Source: an uncultured bacterium
GTDB taxonomy: Bacteria; Spirochaetota; Brevinematia; DTOW01
Assembly: GCA_937928175.1 (NCBI GenBank)
Contig: CALFVP010000137.1
Coordinates: 1 to 23,725, forward strand
Length of the DNA: 23,725 nt
Reading direction: 5' to 3'
Below the pieces are notes generated by a model, which saw only the letters and a list, made by a program, of their open reading frames with translations, did not search any database and was not told the origin of the DNA. The position numbers were made by a program, and so were the translations under genes. Shown piece by piece: positions 8,053 through 15,383 of the stretch (positions are counted from its first letter, which is position 1; each line of letters starts with the position of its first letter).

Positions 8053-8071
8053 TTGCTAAGGAGTGTGTTTT

Positions 8072-8527
8072 ATGATACTTGATAAAATAAATGAAGATTA
8101 TAAAATGGCCGTAAAAAACAAAGACGAAATTAAAAGAGAGGCTATTAATATGCTAAAATCTGCCATAAAGTACAGAGAAATAGAGCTAAGGGCTAACGGA
8201 AAAGAATTGACTGAAGATGAAATAATTTCTGTGATTCAGAAAGAAATAAAAAAGAGAAAAGAAGCTATAGAACTATACGAAAAAGGTGGGAGAGAAGAGT
8301 TAGTTCAAAAAGAAAAAAAAGAAATTGAAATACTTGAATCGTATTTACCTAAGCAACTATCGGAAGAAGAAATCAAGGAAATACTAAAAGATGTTATCTT
8401 ATCCACAAAAGCTTCTTCACCATCAGACATAGGCAAGGTTATGAAAGAAGTTATGCCAAAAGTTAAAGGTAAAGCAGATGCTAGCTTAGTTAGAAAAATT
8501 GCCGAAGAGATGTTAAATAATCTATGA
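8072..8527 (+). CDS. yqeY: GatB/YqeY domain protein
   Basis: The 151-residue product matches the small free-standing YqeY family, which resembles the C-terminal tRNA-binding region of GatB. Typical blocks are the N-terminal K-x-K-D-E-x-K-R-E-x-x-x-M-L-K-S-A-I-K motif, ELTEDEIISVIQKEIKKRKEAIELYEKGGR (split here as ELTEDEI and YEKGGR), ESYLPKQLSEEEI and the C-terminal SPSDIGKVMKEV. Its role is not settled, though tRNA amidotransferase-related function is often proposed. ATG 8072 is used because AAGGAG (8058-8063) lies 8 nt before it; a GTG at 8063 falls on that site and is rejected. The stop overlaps the trpE start as ATGA, pointing to translational coupling of the yqeY-trpE-mraY set. Confidence 0.88.
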   Translation: MILDKINEDYKMAVKNKDEIKREAINMLKSAIKYREIELRANGKELTEDEIISVIQKEIKKRKEAIELYEKGGREELVQKEKKEIEILESYLPKQLSEEEIKEILKDVILSTKASSPSDIGKVMKEVMPKVKGKADASLVRKIAEEMLNNL

Positions 8528-9978
8528 AAGTAATCATATCTGAAAAAACTTTATCTGGAGATATAGAAACTCCAGTTTCTGTATACCTCAAGATAAAAGA
8601 CATATCAATGTACTCATTTCTTCTTGAAAGTGTTATAGGTAACGAAGTTATTGGAAGGTATTCATTTATAGGTACTAAACCTTTCATAGTTTTTAAAGCT
8701 AACAAAGAATCAAGAGTAAGTGGTAAATACCTAGCTAGTTATACTATAGAGGGAATTGAAACAATATCGGATACAACTGATGACCCTTTCAAAGTATTGC
8801 AAGAAATTTCAAAAGCAGAAGTTTTAAAAGGTAACGGAGATTTTAGCAGCATACCTTTTTACGGTGGAAGTGTTGGATACCTTTCTTACGATTCGATTAG
8901 GTACATTGAAAATATACCAGATAAAAATCCAGATCCTTTCAATTTTCCCGATTTTTACTTCATTGTACCTTCGGTTTTAATATGCTTTGACAATATATCA
9001 AGAATTATAAAAGTTATATCAATAGAACCCGTAGTATCATACGAAAAAGAAGCAATAAACTTAAGCAACAAAAAACTAGAAGAATTTATTGATCTTGTAA
9101 AATCTCCATTAAACATTAGCGAATTTCCTAAAGCTAATCCTGAGATCAGATGGAAATCAAATTTTGACAAAGATGAATTTATTAAAATTGTTGAGAAATC
9201 TAAAAAGTACATAGAAAATGGTGATATATTTCAAGTTGTTTTGTCCCAAAGGCTAAGCTTTGAAATAGATATTGATCCTTTTGAGGTATACAGGAAAATC
9301 AGAATGATCAACCCTTCACCGTACATGTATTTTTTGAATTTTAGTGATATTGTTATTGCTGGATCTTCTCCTGAAATGCTCGTTAAGTTACAAAATGGTA
9401 CTATTGAAACAAGACCTATAGCAGGAACTAGACCTAGAGGAAAAACACCCGAAGAAGACAAAAAACTTGAATCTGAATTACTATCGGATCAAAAAGAATT
9501 AGCAGAACATACAATGCTTGTTGATCTAGGGAGAAACGATATTGGAAAAGTTTCTGAGTATGGGAGTGTTAAAGTTGAAGATTACATGATAATAGAAAAG
9601 TATTCTCACGTTATGCACATAGTCTCAAGTGTAAAGGGTAAAATTAGAAAAGATATAGAACCAATCGATGTTATGAAAGGGTTATTCCCTGCAGGTACTG
9701 TTTCTGGAGCTCCCAAGATCAGAGCCATGGAAATAATTGATGAATTGGAAAACTTAAGAAGGGGACCATACGCTGGAGCAATAATGTATTTAGGATTTAA
9801 CGGAAATATGGACTCGGCAATAACTCTTAGAACAATGATAGCAAAAGGCAAAAATGCTTTTGTGCAAGCTGGAGCAGGAATTGTGTACGATTCCGTACCA
9901 GAAAGCGAATACTTTGAAACAATAAACAAATCCAAAGCTATACTAAGAGCAGTCCAGTTAGCAAAAGGAGGAACTTAA
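8524..9978 (+). CDS. trpE: Anthranilate synthase component I
   Basis: TrpE converts chorismate to anthranilate, the first committed step of tryptophan synthesis, normally with the glutaminase TrpG. The 484-residue protein has the N-terminal allosteric tryptophan site with P-V-S-V-Y-L-K and LLES at 33-36, then the chorismate-binding domain: PIAGTRPRG (298-306), E-H-T-M-L-V-D-L-G-R-N-D around 329-339, FPAGTVSGAPKIRAMEI (388-404) and GPYAGAIMYLGFNG (414-427). The LLES element favours TrpE over PabB or a salicylate/isochorismate synthase. No trpG or other trp gene is in the window, and no leader peptide or attenuator hairpin precedes it. It starts inside the stop of yqeY (ATGA) and ends inside the start of mraY (TAATG). 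Confidence 0.93.
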   Translation: MKVIISEKTLSGDIETPVSVYLKIKDISMYSFLLESVIGNEVIGRYSFIGTKPFIVFKANKESRVSGKYLASYTIEGIETISDTTDDPFKVLQEISKAEVLKGNGDFSSIPFYGGSVGYLSYDSIRYIENIPDKNPDPFNFPDFYFIVPSVLICFDNISRIIKVISIEPVVSYEKEAINLSNKKLEEFIDLVKSPLNISEFPKANPEIRWKSNFDKDEFIKIVEKSKKYIENGDIFQVVLSQRLSFEIDIDPFEVYRKIRMINPSPYMYFLNFSDIVIAGSSPEMLVKLQNGTIETRPIAGTRPRGKTPEEDKKLESELLSDQKELAEHTMLVDLGRNDIGKVSEYGSVKVEDYMIIEKYSHVMHIVSSVKGKIRKDIEPIDVMKGLFPAGTVSGAPKIRAMEIIDELENLRRGPYAGAIMYLGFNGNMDSAITLRTMIAKGKNAFVQAGAGIVYDSVPESEYFETINKSKAILRAVQLAKGGT

Positions 9979-11069
9979 TGTTTTATGAAATATTCCTACC
10001 GCTAAAAGACTATTTTTTTGGGTTTAACCTTTTTAAATACATTACATTCAGAGCTTTGATGGCTTCCTTAACATCTTTTTTAGTAGTAGTTTTCGTTTTC
10101 CCTAAATTCATAAAAATAATATCAAATCTGCAATTTAAACAATCAGAAAGAGAATTTGGACCAAAAAGCCACCTAAAAAAGCAAGGAACTCCAACAATGG
10201 GAGGAGTTTTATTTATTTCTGCTGCTGTGTTATCTTCATTGTTATGGGTAAGGTACAATAGTCCATACGTATTTTTAGTAATTTTTATCATGCTAGGATT
10301 CGGATTTATAGGATTTACTGATGATTACCTCAAGAAACTAAGAAATAGTTACAAAGGGTTATCAATTTCCCAAAAATACCTTTTGCAACTTGGTTTTTCA
10401 CTGATCTTTATTTTGATTTTGTACTACTACTTACCTTTTAAACCTTATTTCAATAAGATTTACATACCTTACACAAACGGTATTGTACTAGAATTACCTG
10501 ATATTTTGATGGTCATTTTCTACATTTTGGTGCTAACAGGAACTTCAAATAGTGTTAACCTTACAGACGGTGTAGATGGTCTTGCTGGTGGTCTTGCAAG
10601 TATATCATTTTCTGTTTATGGAGTGTTTGCTTACCTCGCAGGAAATGTAGTCATAGCAAATTACTTACTTATACCTTACATTGACAAAGTTGGAGAACTT
10701 TCAGTTGTTGTTGGAAGTATTGTAGGATCTCTAGGTGGATTTCTTTGGTACAACGCACATCCTGCTAAAATTTTTATGGGAGATAGCGGAGCACTATCTC
10801 TAGGAGCAACCTTAGGAGCAATAGCAATTATCACAAAACAAGAACTACTACTCATAATCGTTGGAATGGTATTCATACTCGAAACTCTCTCAACTTCAAT
10901 ACAAATAATATACTACAGACTCACAAACGGAAAAAGAATCTTTAAAATGGCACCACTACACCATCACTTTGAATTAAGTGGATGGAGTGAAACTCAAGTT
11001 GTAATTAGATTCTGGATACTTGGAATACTATTTGCTATTCTAGCACTTGCAAGCTTAAAGATAAGATAA
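9978..11069 (+). CDS. mraY: Phospho-N-acetylmuramoyl-pentapeptide transferase
   Basis: MraY joins UDP-MurNAc-pentapeptide to undecaprenyl phosphate to make lipid I at the inner membrane. The 363-residue polytopic protein contains TPTMGGVLF (71-79), the Asp pair D115/D116 in FTDDYLKK, NLTDGVDGLAGG (194-205), MGDSGALSLG with Asp269, and the substrate-binding PLHHHFE with His328-330. Around ten hydrophobic stretches fit the family. The ATG at 9978 shares a base with the trpE stop. mraY is usually in the mur/div cluster, but here none of those genes is adjacent. Coupling to trpE ties an essential cell-wall gene to an amino-acid gene. The flbB-like gene begins 44 bp downstream with its own predicted promoter. 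Confidence 0.97.
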   Translation: MFYEIFLPLKDYFFGFNLFKYITFRALMASLTSFLVVVFVFPKFIKIISNLQFKQSEREFGPKSHLKKQGTPTMGGVLFISAAVLSSLLWVRYNSPYVFLVIFIMLGFGFIGFTDDYLKKLRNSYKGLSISQKYLLQLGFSLIFILILYYYLPFKPYFNKIYIPYTNGIVLELPDILMVIFYILVLTGTSNSVNLTDGVDGLAGGLASISFSVYGVFAYLAGNVVIANYLLIPYIDKVGELSVVVGSIVGSLGGFLWYNAHPAKIFMGDSGALSLGATLGAIAIITKQELLLIIVGMVFILETLSTSIQIIYYRLTNGKRIFKMAPLHHHFELSGWSETQVVIRFWILGILFAILALASLKIR

Positions 11070-11077
11070 TTTTTTAT

Positions 11078-11106
11078 TTGTAATTTTTTTTCTAAATTCC
11101 TAAAAT
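11078..11106 (+). promoter_or_regulatory. Predicted leaderless promoter of the flbB-like gene
   Basis: TTGTAA (11078-11083), an exact 17-nt spacer and TAAAAT (11101-11106) end 7 nt before the ATG at 11114. The transcript would start at or one base before the start codon. The 44-bp spacer after mraY has no Shine-Dalgarno, which agrees with leaderless translation. Confidence 0.5.
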
Positions 11107-11113
11107 TTATTAT

Positions 11114-11695
11114 ATGGGTAAAAGAATACTTATCTTACTTTTTGGTAACTTAGCTTTAATAACCATAGCAATAATGATTCTCGATTCATTAGGTATATTA
11201 GATTACCGAAGTTTTATATACGATAACTTTCCCATTGTTAGAGAATACCTAGAACAAAAACTAGAAGATCCAAAACTCGTTGAAAAAGAAAGTCTTTTGA
11301 GGTACAAACAAGAATTAGATTACCTTAAAAGAATATTAGATGAAAGAGAGAAAAAAATTTCTGAAATGGAAAAAGAACTATTCACAAAAGAAACAGAACT
11401 AAAACAAAAACTTTCCATGGTCGAAGAGATGAAAAACTCTCTTGAAAAGCAACAAAAAATATTTAAAGATTACGATGAAAAAGTAACCAAAATTGCAAAC
11501 TATATAAACTCTTTGCCACCTGACGATGCAGCTAGAATACTTGAAAATATGAATGACGATATGATAGTAGACATACTTTTGAAGATAGATAAAATTTCCG
11601 AAAGACAAGGCACACTTTCTATTTCCTCATTTTTACTTTCCAAACTTCCATCAGATAGAGCTGCAAGAATATCAGAAAAAATAATCAGAAAATAG
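11114..11695 (+). CDS. flbB: Probable periplasmic flagellar collar protein, FlbB-like
   Basis: The 193-residue protein has one N-terminal transmembrane segment (about residues 5-27), a long charged coiled coil (about 55-125: many K/E heptads such as REKKISEMEKEL), and a C-terminal domain (about 130-193) with the MgtE-N/FliG-like repeats SLPPDDAARILENM and KLPSDRAARISEKI. This order is that of FlbB in spirochaetes, which builds the flagellar collar around the motor; MotE/FliG-linked proteins of other bacteria look similar. The name is thus a family-level inference. No other flagellar gene is in the window. It appears to have its own leaderless promoter. Its TAG stop directly abuts the stop of the convergent PHP gene, with no bases between them. 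Confidence 0.65.
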   Translation: MGKRILILLFGNLALITIAIMILDSLGILDYRSFIYDNFPIVREYLEQKLEDPKLVEKESLLRYKQELDYLKRILDEREKKISEMEKELFTKETELKQKLSMVEEMKNSLEKQQKIFKDYDEKVTKIANYINSLPPDDAARILENMNDDMIVDILLKIDKISERQGTLSISSFLLSKLPSDRAARISEKIIRK

Positions 11696-12349
11696 CTACA
11701 AAACGGACTTTATCAAATTTTCCGAGTTTCTGAAAACCATTTCTATATCTTCTTCATCTAACCCAGCACCAATTAATACCTTACGTGCAAAATCTTTTGT
11801 TATTAAGTTATCTGGTGTATGAGTATCAGTGTTTATCACCATACGAACATTAAATTTTTTGCATAGTTTTGCCACATGACCATTCGCAAGAGAATGACCT
11901 TTTCTTGCAGTTATCTCTATATACTTATTGTTTTTCAACGCTATCTCTATCTCTTTTTCTGATATAATTCCAGGATGAGCTAGTATATCCACAAACTTAC
12001 TCTCAAGTGCTTTTATATTCGTACCTTTTTCTACTGGTTCTACTACTGTTTCTCCATGAACTAAAACTATTTTAGCACCAAGCTTTTTAGCAACTTCTGC
12101 AACTTCGTTTATCTGGCTAGGATGCACATGAGTTATCTCCACTCCCGGCAATACAACTATATCATCATAATACTCTTCTATTGAATTACAAAACTTAGAA
12201 ATTTCTTTAACAACAAATTCGACATTCGAAGCATCAACATGATCAGTTATAGCTATACCCCTATAACCAATCTGTCTCGCTCTCTGAACCAACTCGTTAG
12301 GAGATAATACCCCATCACTAAAAAAAGTGTGAGTATGCAAATCTATCAT
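11696..12349 (-). CDS. PHP-domain metal-dependent phosphoesterase
   Basis: The 217-residue protein is a minimal PHP domain. Metal-binding motifs are visible in order: IDLHTHTFFSDG (His5, His7), TDHVDA near 36-40, PGVEITH, LVHGETV, ILAHPG, and NTDTHTP near the C-terminus. This set is close to histidinol-phosphatase-like and YcdX-type proteins and suggests a three-metal site that hydrolyses a phosphoester. It lacks the extra domains of PolX or DnaE and other his genes are absent, so the substrate is unknown. It probably acts in the cytoplasm, as there is no signal peptide. Minus-strand GAGGT stands 6 nt before the ATG. It lies 8 bp after the exported TPR gene and is likely cotranscribed with it. 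Confidence 0.85.
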   Translation of the reverse strand: MIDLHTHTFFSDGVLSPNELVQRARQIGYRGIAITDHVDASNVEFVVKEISKFCNSIEEYYDDIVVLPGVEITHVHPSQINEVAEVAKKLGAKIVLVHGETVVEPVEKGTNIKALESKFVDILAHPGIISEKEIEIALKNNKYIEITARKGHSLANGHVAKLCKKFNVRMVINTDTHTPDNLITKDFARKVLIGAGLDEEDIEMVFRNSENLIKSVL

Positions 12350-12357
12350 TTTTTACC

Positions 12358-13188
12358 TCAATTGCTAGTTTCAACTTCCTGTTGATCGATCTCTGTACTT
12401 CGATCATCACTTGAATGTTCGCTATCTTGAGCCTTTGGAGTAACAGGTTTTTCAAAAGATACTGGTAATTTAGTTGTACTTACCTGCTGAGAAGTTGTCT
12501 GAGTAGGTTTAGCAATCTGTTTTGGAACCAAAGTTTTCTTAAGAGATAAATACGAAGAGTAATCAACATCAAGTATACTTGATATTTCAATAATCATTCC
12601 TAGCAATTCTTCTTTTTTTGTCTGATTATATACCTGAGATAATAGTTCTAGTGCCTTTGTATAGTTTCCTATCTTTCTGTACGATTTACCTAAATACTCG
12701 TAAGTCAATACAGATCTATCTCCAAAAGAAATTGAAGATTCAAAAGAGGCTGTAGCTTTGTAAAATTTACCTTGGGAAAAGTAGTTCCTTCCTAAGAGGT
12801 ATAAACATCTAGGATCTCCTGGATACTTCTCGTTATAATTTAACAATACTTGCTCTGCCTGAGAGTATTTACCAGACAAATAGTAAAGTTCACCCAATTC
12901 CAATGAAAACTCTCTCTCTTTATCAGGAAATAACCTTATACCTTCTATAGCATACTCAATTCCCTGTTTATAATCCCTCGTATTCTCTTTTAAAATTTTT
13001 ATCATCAAAAAGTAAGACCTAGGATCTCTTGTACCATTGAATACATCTTTGGTTATCTCAGAAATAGCATCCGCTATATTACCTTTTAAGTACTTATTGT
13101 AAGCACTCTCGTAAGTACCACTAGAAATTACGTTTAGTAGTATTAAAATCATCACAACAAGTATCGATATAAAAAATTTTTTTAACAT
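12358..13188 (-). CDS. Exported tetratricopeptide-repeat protein
   Basis: The 276-residue product starts with LKKFFISILVVMILILLNV, a signal peptide or membrane anchor without a lipobox Cys. Residues about 30-215 contain five or so TPR-like helical pairs (for example YSQAEQVLLNYNEKYP, GKFYKATASFESSI, GNYTKALELLSQVY). The last 55 residues are a Q/T/S/P-rich, probably disordered tail. It should act as a protein-interaction scaffold in the periplasm; partners are unknown. The start at 13188 is preferred over an in-frame ATG at 13203. GGGGG precedes 13188 by 5 nt, and the predicted -10 box (13209-13204) directly touches the upstream ATG, so that ATG would not be transcribed. It is divergent from the Mrp gene. 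Confidence 0.75.
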   Translation of the reverse strand: MLKKFFISILVVMILILLNVISSGTYESAYNKYLKGNIADAISEITKDVFNGTRDPRSYFLMIKILKENTRDYKQGIEYAIEGIRLFPDKEREFSLELGELYYLSGKYSQAEQVLLNYNEKYPGDPRCLYLLGRNYFSQGKFYKATASFESSISFGDRSVLTYEYLGKSYRKIGNYTKALELLSQVYNQTKKEELLGMIIEISSILDVDYSSYLSLKKTLVPKQIAKPTQTTSQQVSTTKLPVSFEKPVTPKAQDSEHSSDDRSTEIDQQEVETSN

Positions 13189-13203
13189 TCTTTCCCCCAC
13201 CAT

Positions 13204-13233
13204 ATTTTAAAGTATTTTCGGATATTTTACCAA
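13204..13233 (-). promoter_or_regulatory. Predicted promoter of the TPR-PHP operon
   Basis: On the minus strand TTGGTA (13233-13228), an 18-nt spacer and TAAAAT (13209-13204) would start transcription near 13197, inside the G-run that serves as Shine-Dalgarno for the 13188 start. The leader would be only about 10 nt. Confidence 0.4.
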
Positions 13234-13257
13234 AAAAGTTTCACTTTAATTTTTCAC

Positions 13258-13281
13258 AAATTTGAAAAACTTTTCAAATTT
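13258..13281. promoter_or_regulatory. Perfect 24-bp palindrome over the mrp promoter
   Basis: AAATTTGAAAA (13258-13268) and TTTTCAAATTT (13271-13281) are perfect 11-bp inverted arms around a 2-nt centre (AC). The centre is too short for an ordinary RNA hairpin loop, so a dimeric DNA-binding protein is the better reading. The left arm contains the TTGAAA of the predicted mrp promoter. Confidence 0.6.
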
Positions 13282-13290
13282 TATTAATAT
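13262..13290 (+). promoter_or_regulatory. Predicted promoter of the Mrp-type gene
   Basis: TTGAAA (13262-13267), a 17-nt spacer and TAATAT (13285-13290) precede a leader of about 25 nt. A TATAAT overlaps the -10 box at 13288-13293. AAAAGGAG (13307-13314) is a clear Shine-Dalgarno 7 nt before the ATG, so this gene is conventionally led. Confidence 0.5.
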
Positions 13291-13321
13291 AATATAACAT
13301 TGTTTAAAAAGGAGAATTTAC

Positions 13322-14416
13322 ATGGTAAAAGAAGAAGATGTCAAAAACGTTCTTAAAAAGGTAATAGATCCTGATTTAGGAATAGATATTGTTAAAATGG
13401 GGATGGTCAGTAACGTGAAAGTAGATGAAAATAGCAAAAAAATTGAATGCGAGATAGTACTAACAACACCGGCGTGTCCTGCAAAATCCAAAATAGAAGA
13501 TGATGTTAGAAATGTTCTAAACGAAGAATTTAGCAAAAACTACACTATTGATGTATCATTTAAGAGTGTTGTTAAAAGGGCTCCAGAAAACGTTGCTTAC
13601 AAAACCCAAGCAAGCAAGATAATAAACCTTGACAATATAAAGGATGTTAAAAACATAGTTGCTATTTACAGTTGCAAAGGTGGTGTTGGTAAATCAACTG
13701 TTTCAGTAAATTTAGCTTTATCTTTGGCAAATTATGGTGCTAAAGTTGGATTACTAGATTTAGATCTACACGGTCCTAACGTACCAATAATGCTAGGATT
13801 AGTTGGTCAACCCAAAATAAGGAATTCCAAAATAGTACCACCTGAAATTTACGGTATGAAAGTTATTTCTGTTGGGTTACTTATTGACAATTCATCTCCT
13901 ATAATATGGAGAGGACCTATTCAAACTACTGCTGTTAAACAACTTTTTGAAGATGTTGGTTGGGGAGAACTCGATTACCTTATCCTTGATTTACCACCAG
14001 GAAGTGGTGATATACACATAACTCTTTCTCAAAATATTCCTTTATCTGGAATAGTTGTTGTTTCTACACCTCAATTGGTTGCTATGATTGATACCATTAA
14101 AGGGGTTAACATGTTTGAAAAAATGGGTACACCAATCCTAGGTATGATTATAAACATGGCATATTACCTATGTTCCCATTGCAAAGAAAAAAATTACATA
14201 TTCCCAAGGGTAGACATTAATAATCACGATGAAATTAAAAATATTAACATATTAGGAGAAATACCGTTTGATTACGAAATAGCAGAATTAAGCGATAAAG
14301 GTAGTCCAATAGTCATTGAAAAAGAAAATCATCATATCTCGAAATTATTCCTTGAGATTACTTCAAAAGTCGCAGCTTCACTAAGTATACTATCTTCAAA
14401 AAACCTAAAGGTGTAA
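13322..14416 (+). CDS. mrp: Mrp/ApbC (NBP35-type) iron-sulfur cluster carrier ATPase
   Basis: The 364-residue protein begins with a MIP18/DUF59 domain (about 1-85; VIDPDLGIDIVKMGMV, and TTPACPAKS with Cys52). A MinD/ParA-type P-loop ATPase follows: deviant Walker A C-K-G-G-V-G-K-S-T (118-126), LLDLDLHGPNVP, LDLPPGSGD and the C-x-x-C pair Cys284/Cys287 in YLCSHCKEK. These are the marks of ApbC/Mrp, which binds an Fe-S cluster between subunits and passes it to apo-proteins in the cytoplasm. The C-x-x-C separates it from MinD or ParA. The start is supported by AAAAGGAG. A perfect palindrome overlaps the promoter; an iron or redox regulator would fit, but that is inference. pyrB follows 40 bp downstream. 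Confidence 0.92.
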   Translation: MVKEEDVKNVLKKVIDPDLGIDIVKMGMVSNVKVDENSKKIECEIVLTTPACPAKSKIEDDVRNVLNEEFSKNYTIDVSFKSVVKRAPENVAYKTQASKIINLDNIKDVKNIVAIYSCKGGVGKSTVSVNLALSLANYGAKVGLLDLDLHGPNVPIMLGLVGQPKIRNSKIVPPEIYGMKVISVGLLIDNSSPIIWRGPIQTTAVKQLFEDVGWGELDYLILDLPPGSGDIHITLSQNIPLSGIVVVSTPQLVAMIDTIKGVNMFEKMGTPILGMIINMAYYLCSHCKEKNYIFPRVDINNHDEIKNINILGEIPFDYEIAELSDKGSPIVIEKENHHISKLFLEITSKVAASLSILSSKNLKV

Positions 14417-14419
14417 TAT

Positions 14420-14449
14420 TTGATAACTGTGCATTGGAATTTACAAAAT
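14420..14449 (+). promoter_or_regulatory. Predicted leaderless promoter of pyrB
   Basis: TTGATA (14420-14425), an 18-nt spacer and CAAAAT (14444-14449) end 7 nt before the ATG at 14457. No Shine-Dalgarno is present. The -10 box is imperfect (4 of 6) and lies inside a palindrome. Confidence 0.38.
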
Positions 14450-14453
14450 TCCA
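14435..14453. promoter_or_regulatory. Perfect inverted repeat just before the pyrB start
   Basis: TGGAATTT (14435-14442) and AAATTCCA (14446-14453) pair perfectly around ACA and end 3 nt before the pyrB ATG. It could be an operator covering the predicted -10 box. If transcription starts upstream, it could be an RNA hairpin that hides the start codon. Confidence 0.55.
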
Positions 14454-14456
14454 TTT

Positions 14457-15383
14457 ATGAAACACCTACTTGGCATAAAAGATTTATCCGAATCAGAAAT
14501 ATTTTCTATACTTGAGCTTGGAGAAATTTATATAAACAAGTTAGTAAGCAACAGAAACAGTATAAGTCAAAACTTGAGAGAAAAAGTAATAGTAAATCTT
14601 TTTTTTGAGCCTTCAACGAGAACTAGAATGAGCTTTGAAATAGCTTCAAGTCTTTTAGGTGCAAAAGTAATAAACTTTTCTGAAAACGTAAGCTCAATAC
14701 AAAAAGGGGAAAGCAGACTTGATACTCTTAAAACTATAGAAGCTATGAGAGTAGATGCGGTAGTAATAAGATCAAGTATACCAGGACTACCGTACCTCCT
14801 GGCAAGAGACTTAAAAAACGTGCACATAATAAACGCCGGAGATGGTTCACATGAGCACCCTTCTCAAGCACTGTTAGATGCACTTACACTAAAACTAAAG
14901 TTCGGTGATATAAGAAAAATAAACTTGTCAATAGTTGGGGATATACTTTTTAGTAGAGTCGCAAGATCAAACATTCTACTTATGAAAAAAATAAACAATA
15001 ACAACGTAATGGTTTTTGGACCTACAACATTGTTACCTAAAGAAATCGAACATTTTGGAGTAAAAATAGCAAAAAACTTCGAAGAAGTTATAGAATTTTC
15101 AGATGTTATAATGTTACTAAGAATACAAACAGAACGCCAAAACTCTGCTTACGTACCTTCAACAAGAGAGTACAAAAAGTTTTGGGGAATAACCGAAGAA
15201 AAATTAAAAGCTGCAAATAAAGAAATATTCATAATGCATCCTGGACCAGTAAACAGGGAAGTCGAATTATCATCAGATGTAATATATTGCGATAAATCTC
15301 TAATCTTAGACCAAGTAACTAGCGGAGTTGCAATAAGAATGAGTATACTAACTCACATATTCAGTTCAAAATACCAAAACTGA
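14457..15383 (+). CDS. pyrB: Aspartate carbamoyltransferase, catalytic chain
   Basis: PyrB condenses carbamoyl phosphate with aspartate, the first committed step of pyrimidine synthesis, as a cytoplasmic trimer. The 308-residue protein has the carbamoyl-phosphate loop EPSTRTRMSFE (51-61), the swung-in loop with Lys83 in IQKGESRLDT, HPSQALLDA (134-142), GDILFSRVARSN and the C-terminal HPGPVNREVE. Length fits the class without fused PyrI. The ATG gives the canonical M-K-H-L-L start, although no Shine-Dalgarno precedes it. The gene sits alone: no pyrC, pyrI, carA or carB is in the window. Its last 31 bases overlap the end of the convergent gene on the other strand. Confidence 0.96.
   Translation: MKHLLGIKDLSESEIFSILELGEIYINKLVSNRNSISQNLREKVIVNLFFEPSTRTRMSFEIASSLLGAKVINFSENVSSIQKGESRLDTLKTIEAMRVDAVVIRSSIPGLPYLLARDLKNVHIINAGDGSHEHPSQALLDALTLKLKFGDIRKINLSIVGDILFSRVARSNILLMKKINNNNVMVFGPTTLLPKEIEHFGVKIAKNFEEVIEFSDVIMLLRIQTERQNSAYVPSTREYKKFWGITEEKLKAANKEIFIMHPGPVNREVELSSDVIYCDKSLILDQVTSGVAIRMSILTHIFSSKYQN

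Noticed and set aside
7837..8082. Plus-strand open frame of 81 codons across the start of polA
   Set aside because: It is antisense to the conserved polA N-terminus, then runs through the AT-rich repeats. Its isoleucine/lysine-rich end only reflects the 15-bp units.
8955..9935. Minus-strand open frames within trpE, and similar frames inside argB, fabD, mraY and pyrB
   Set aside because: They are shadows of strongly conserved plus-strand genes and show no domain.
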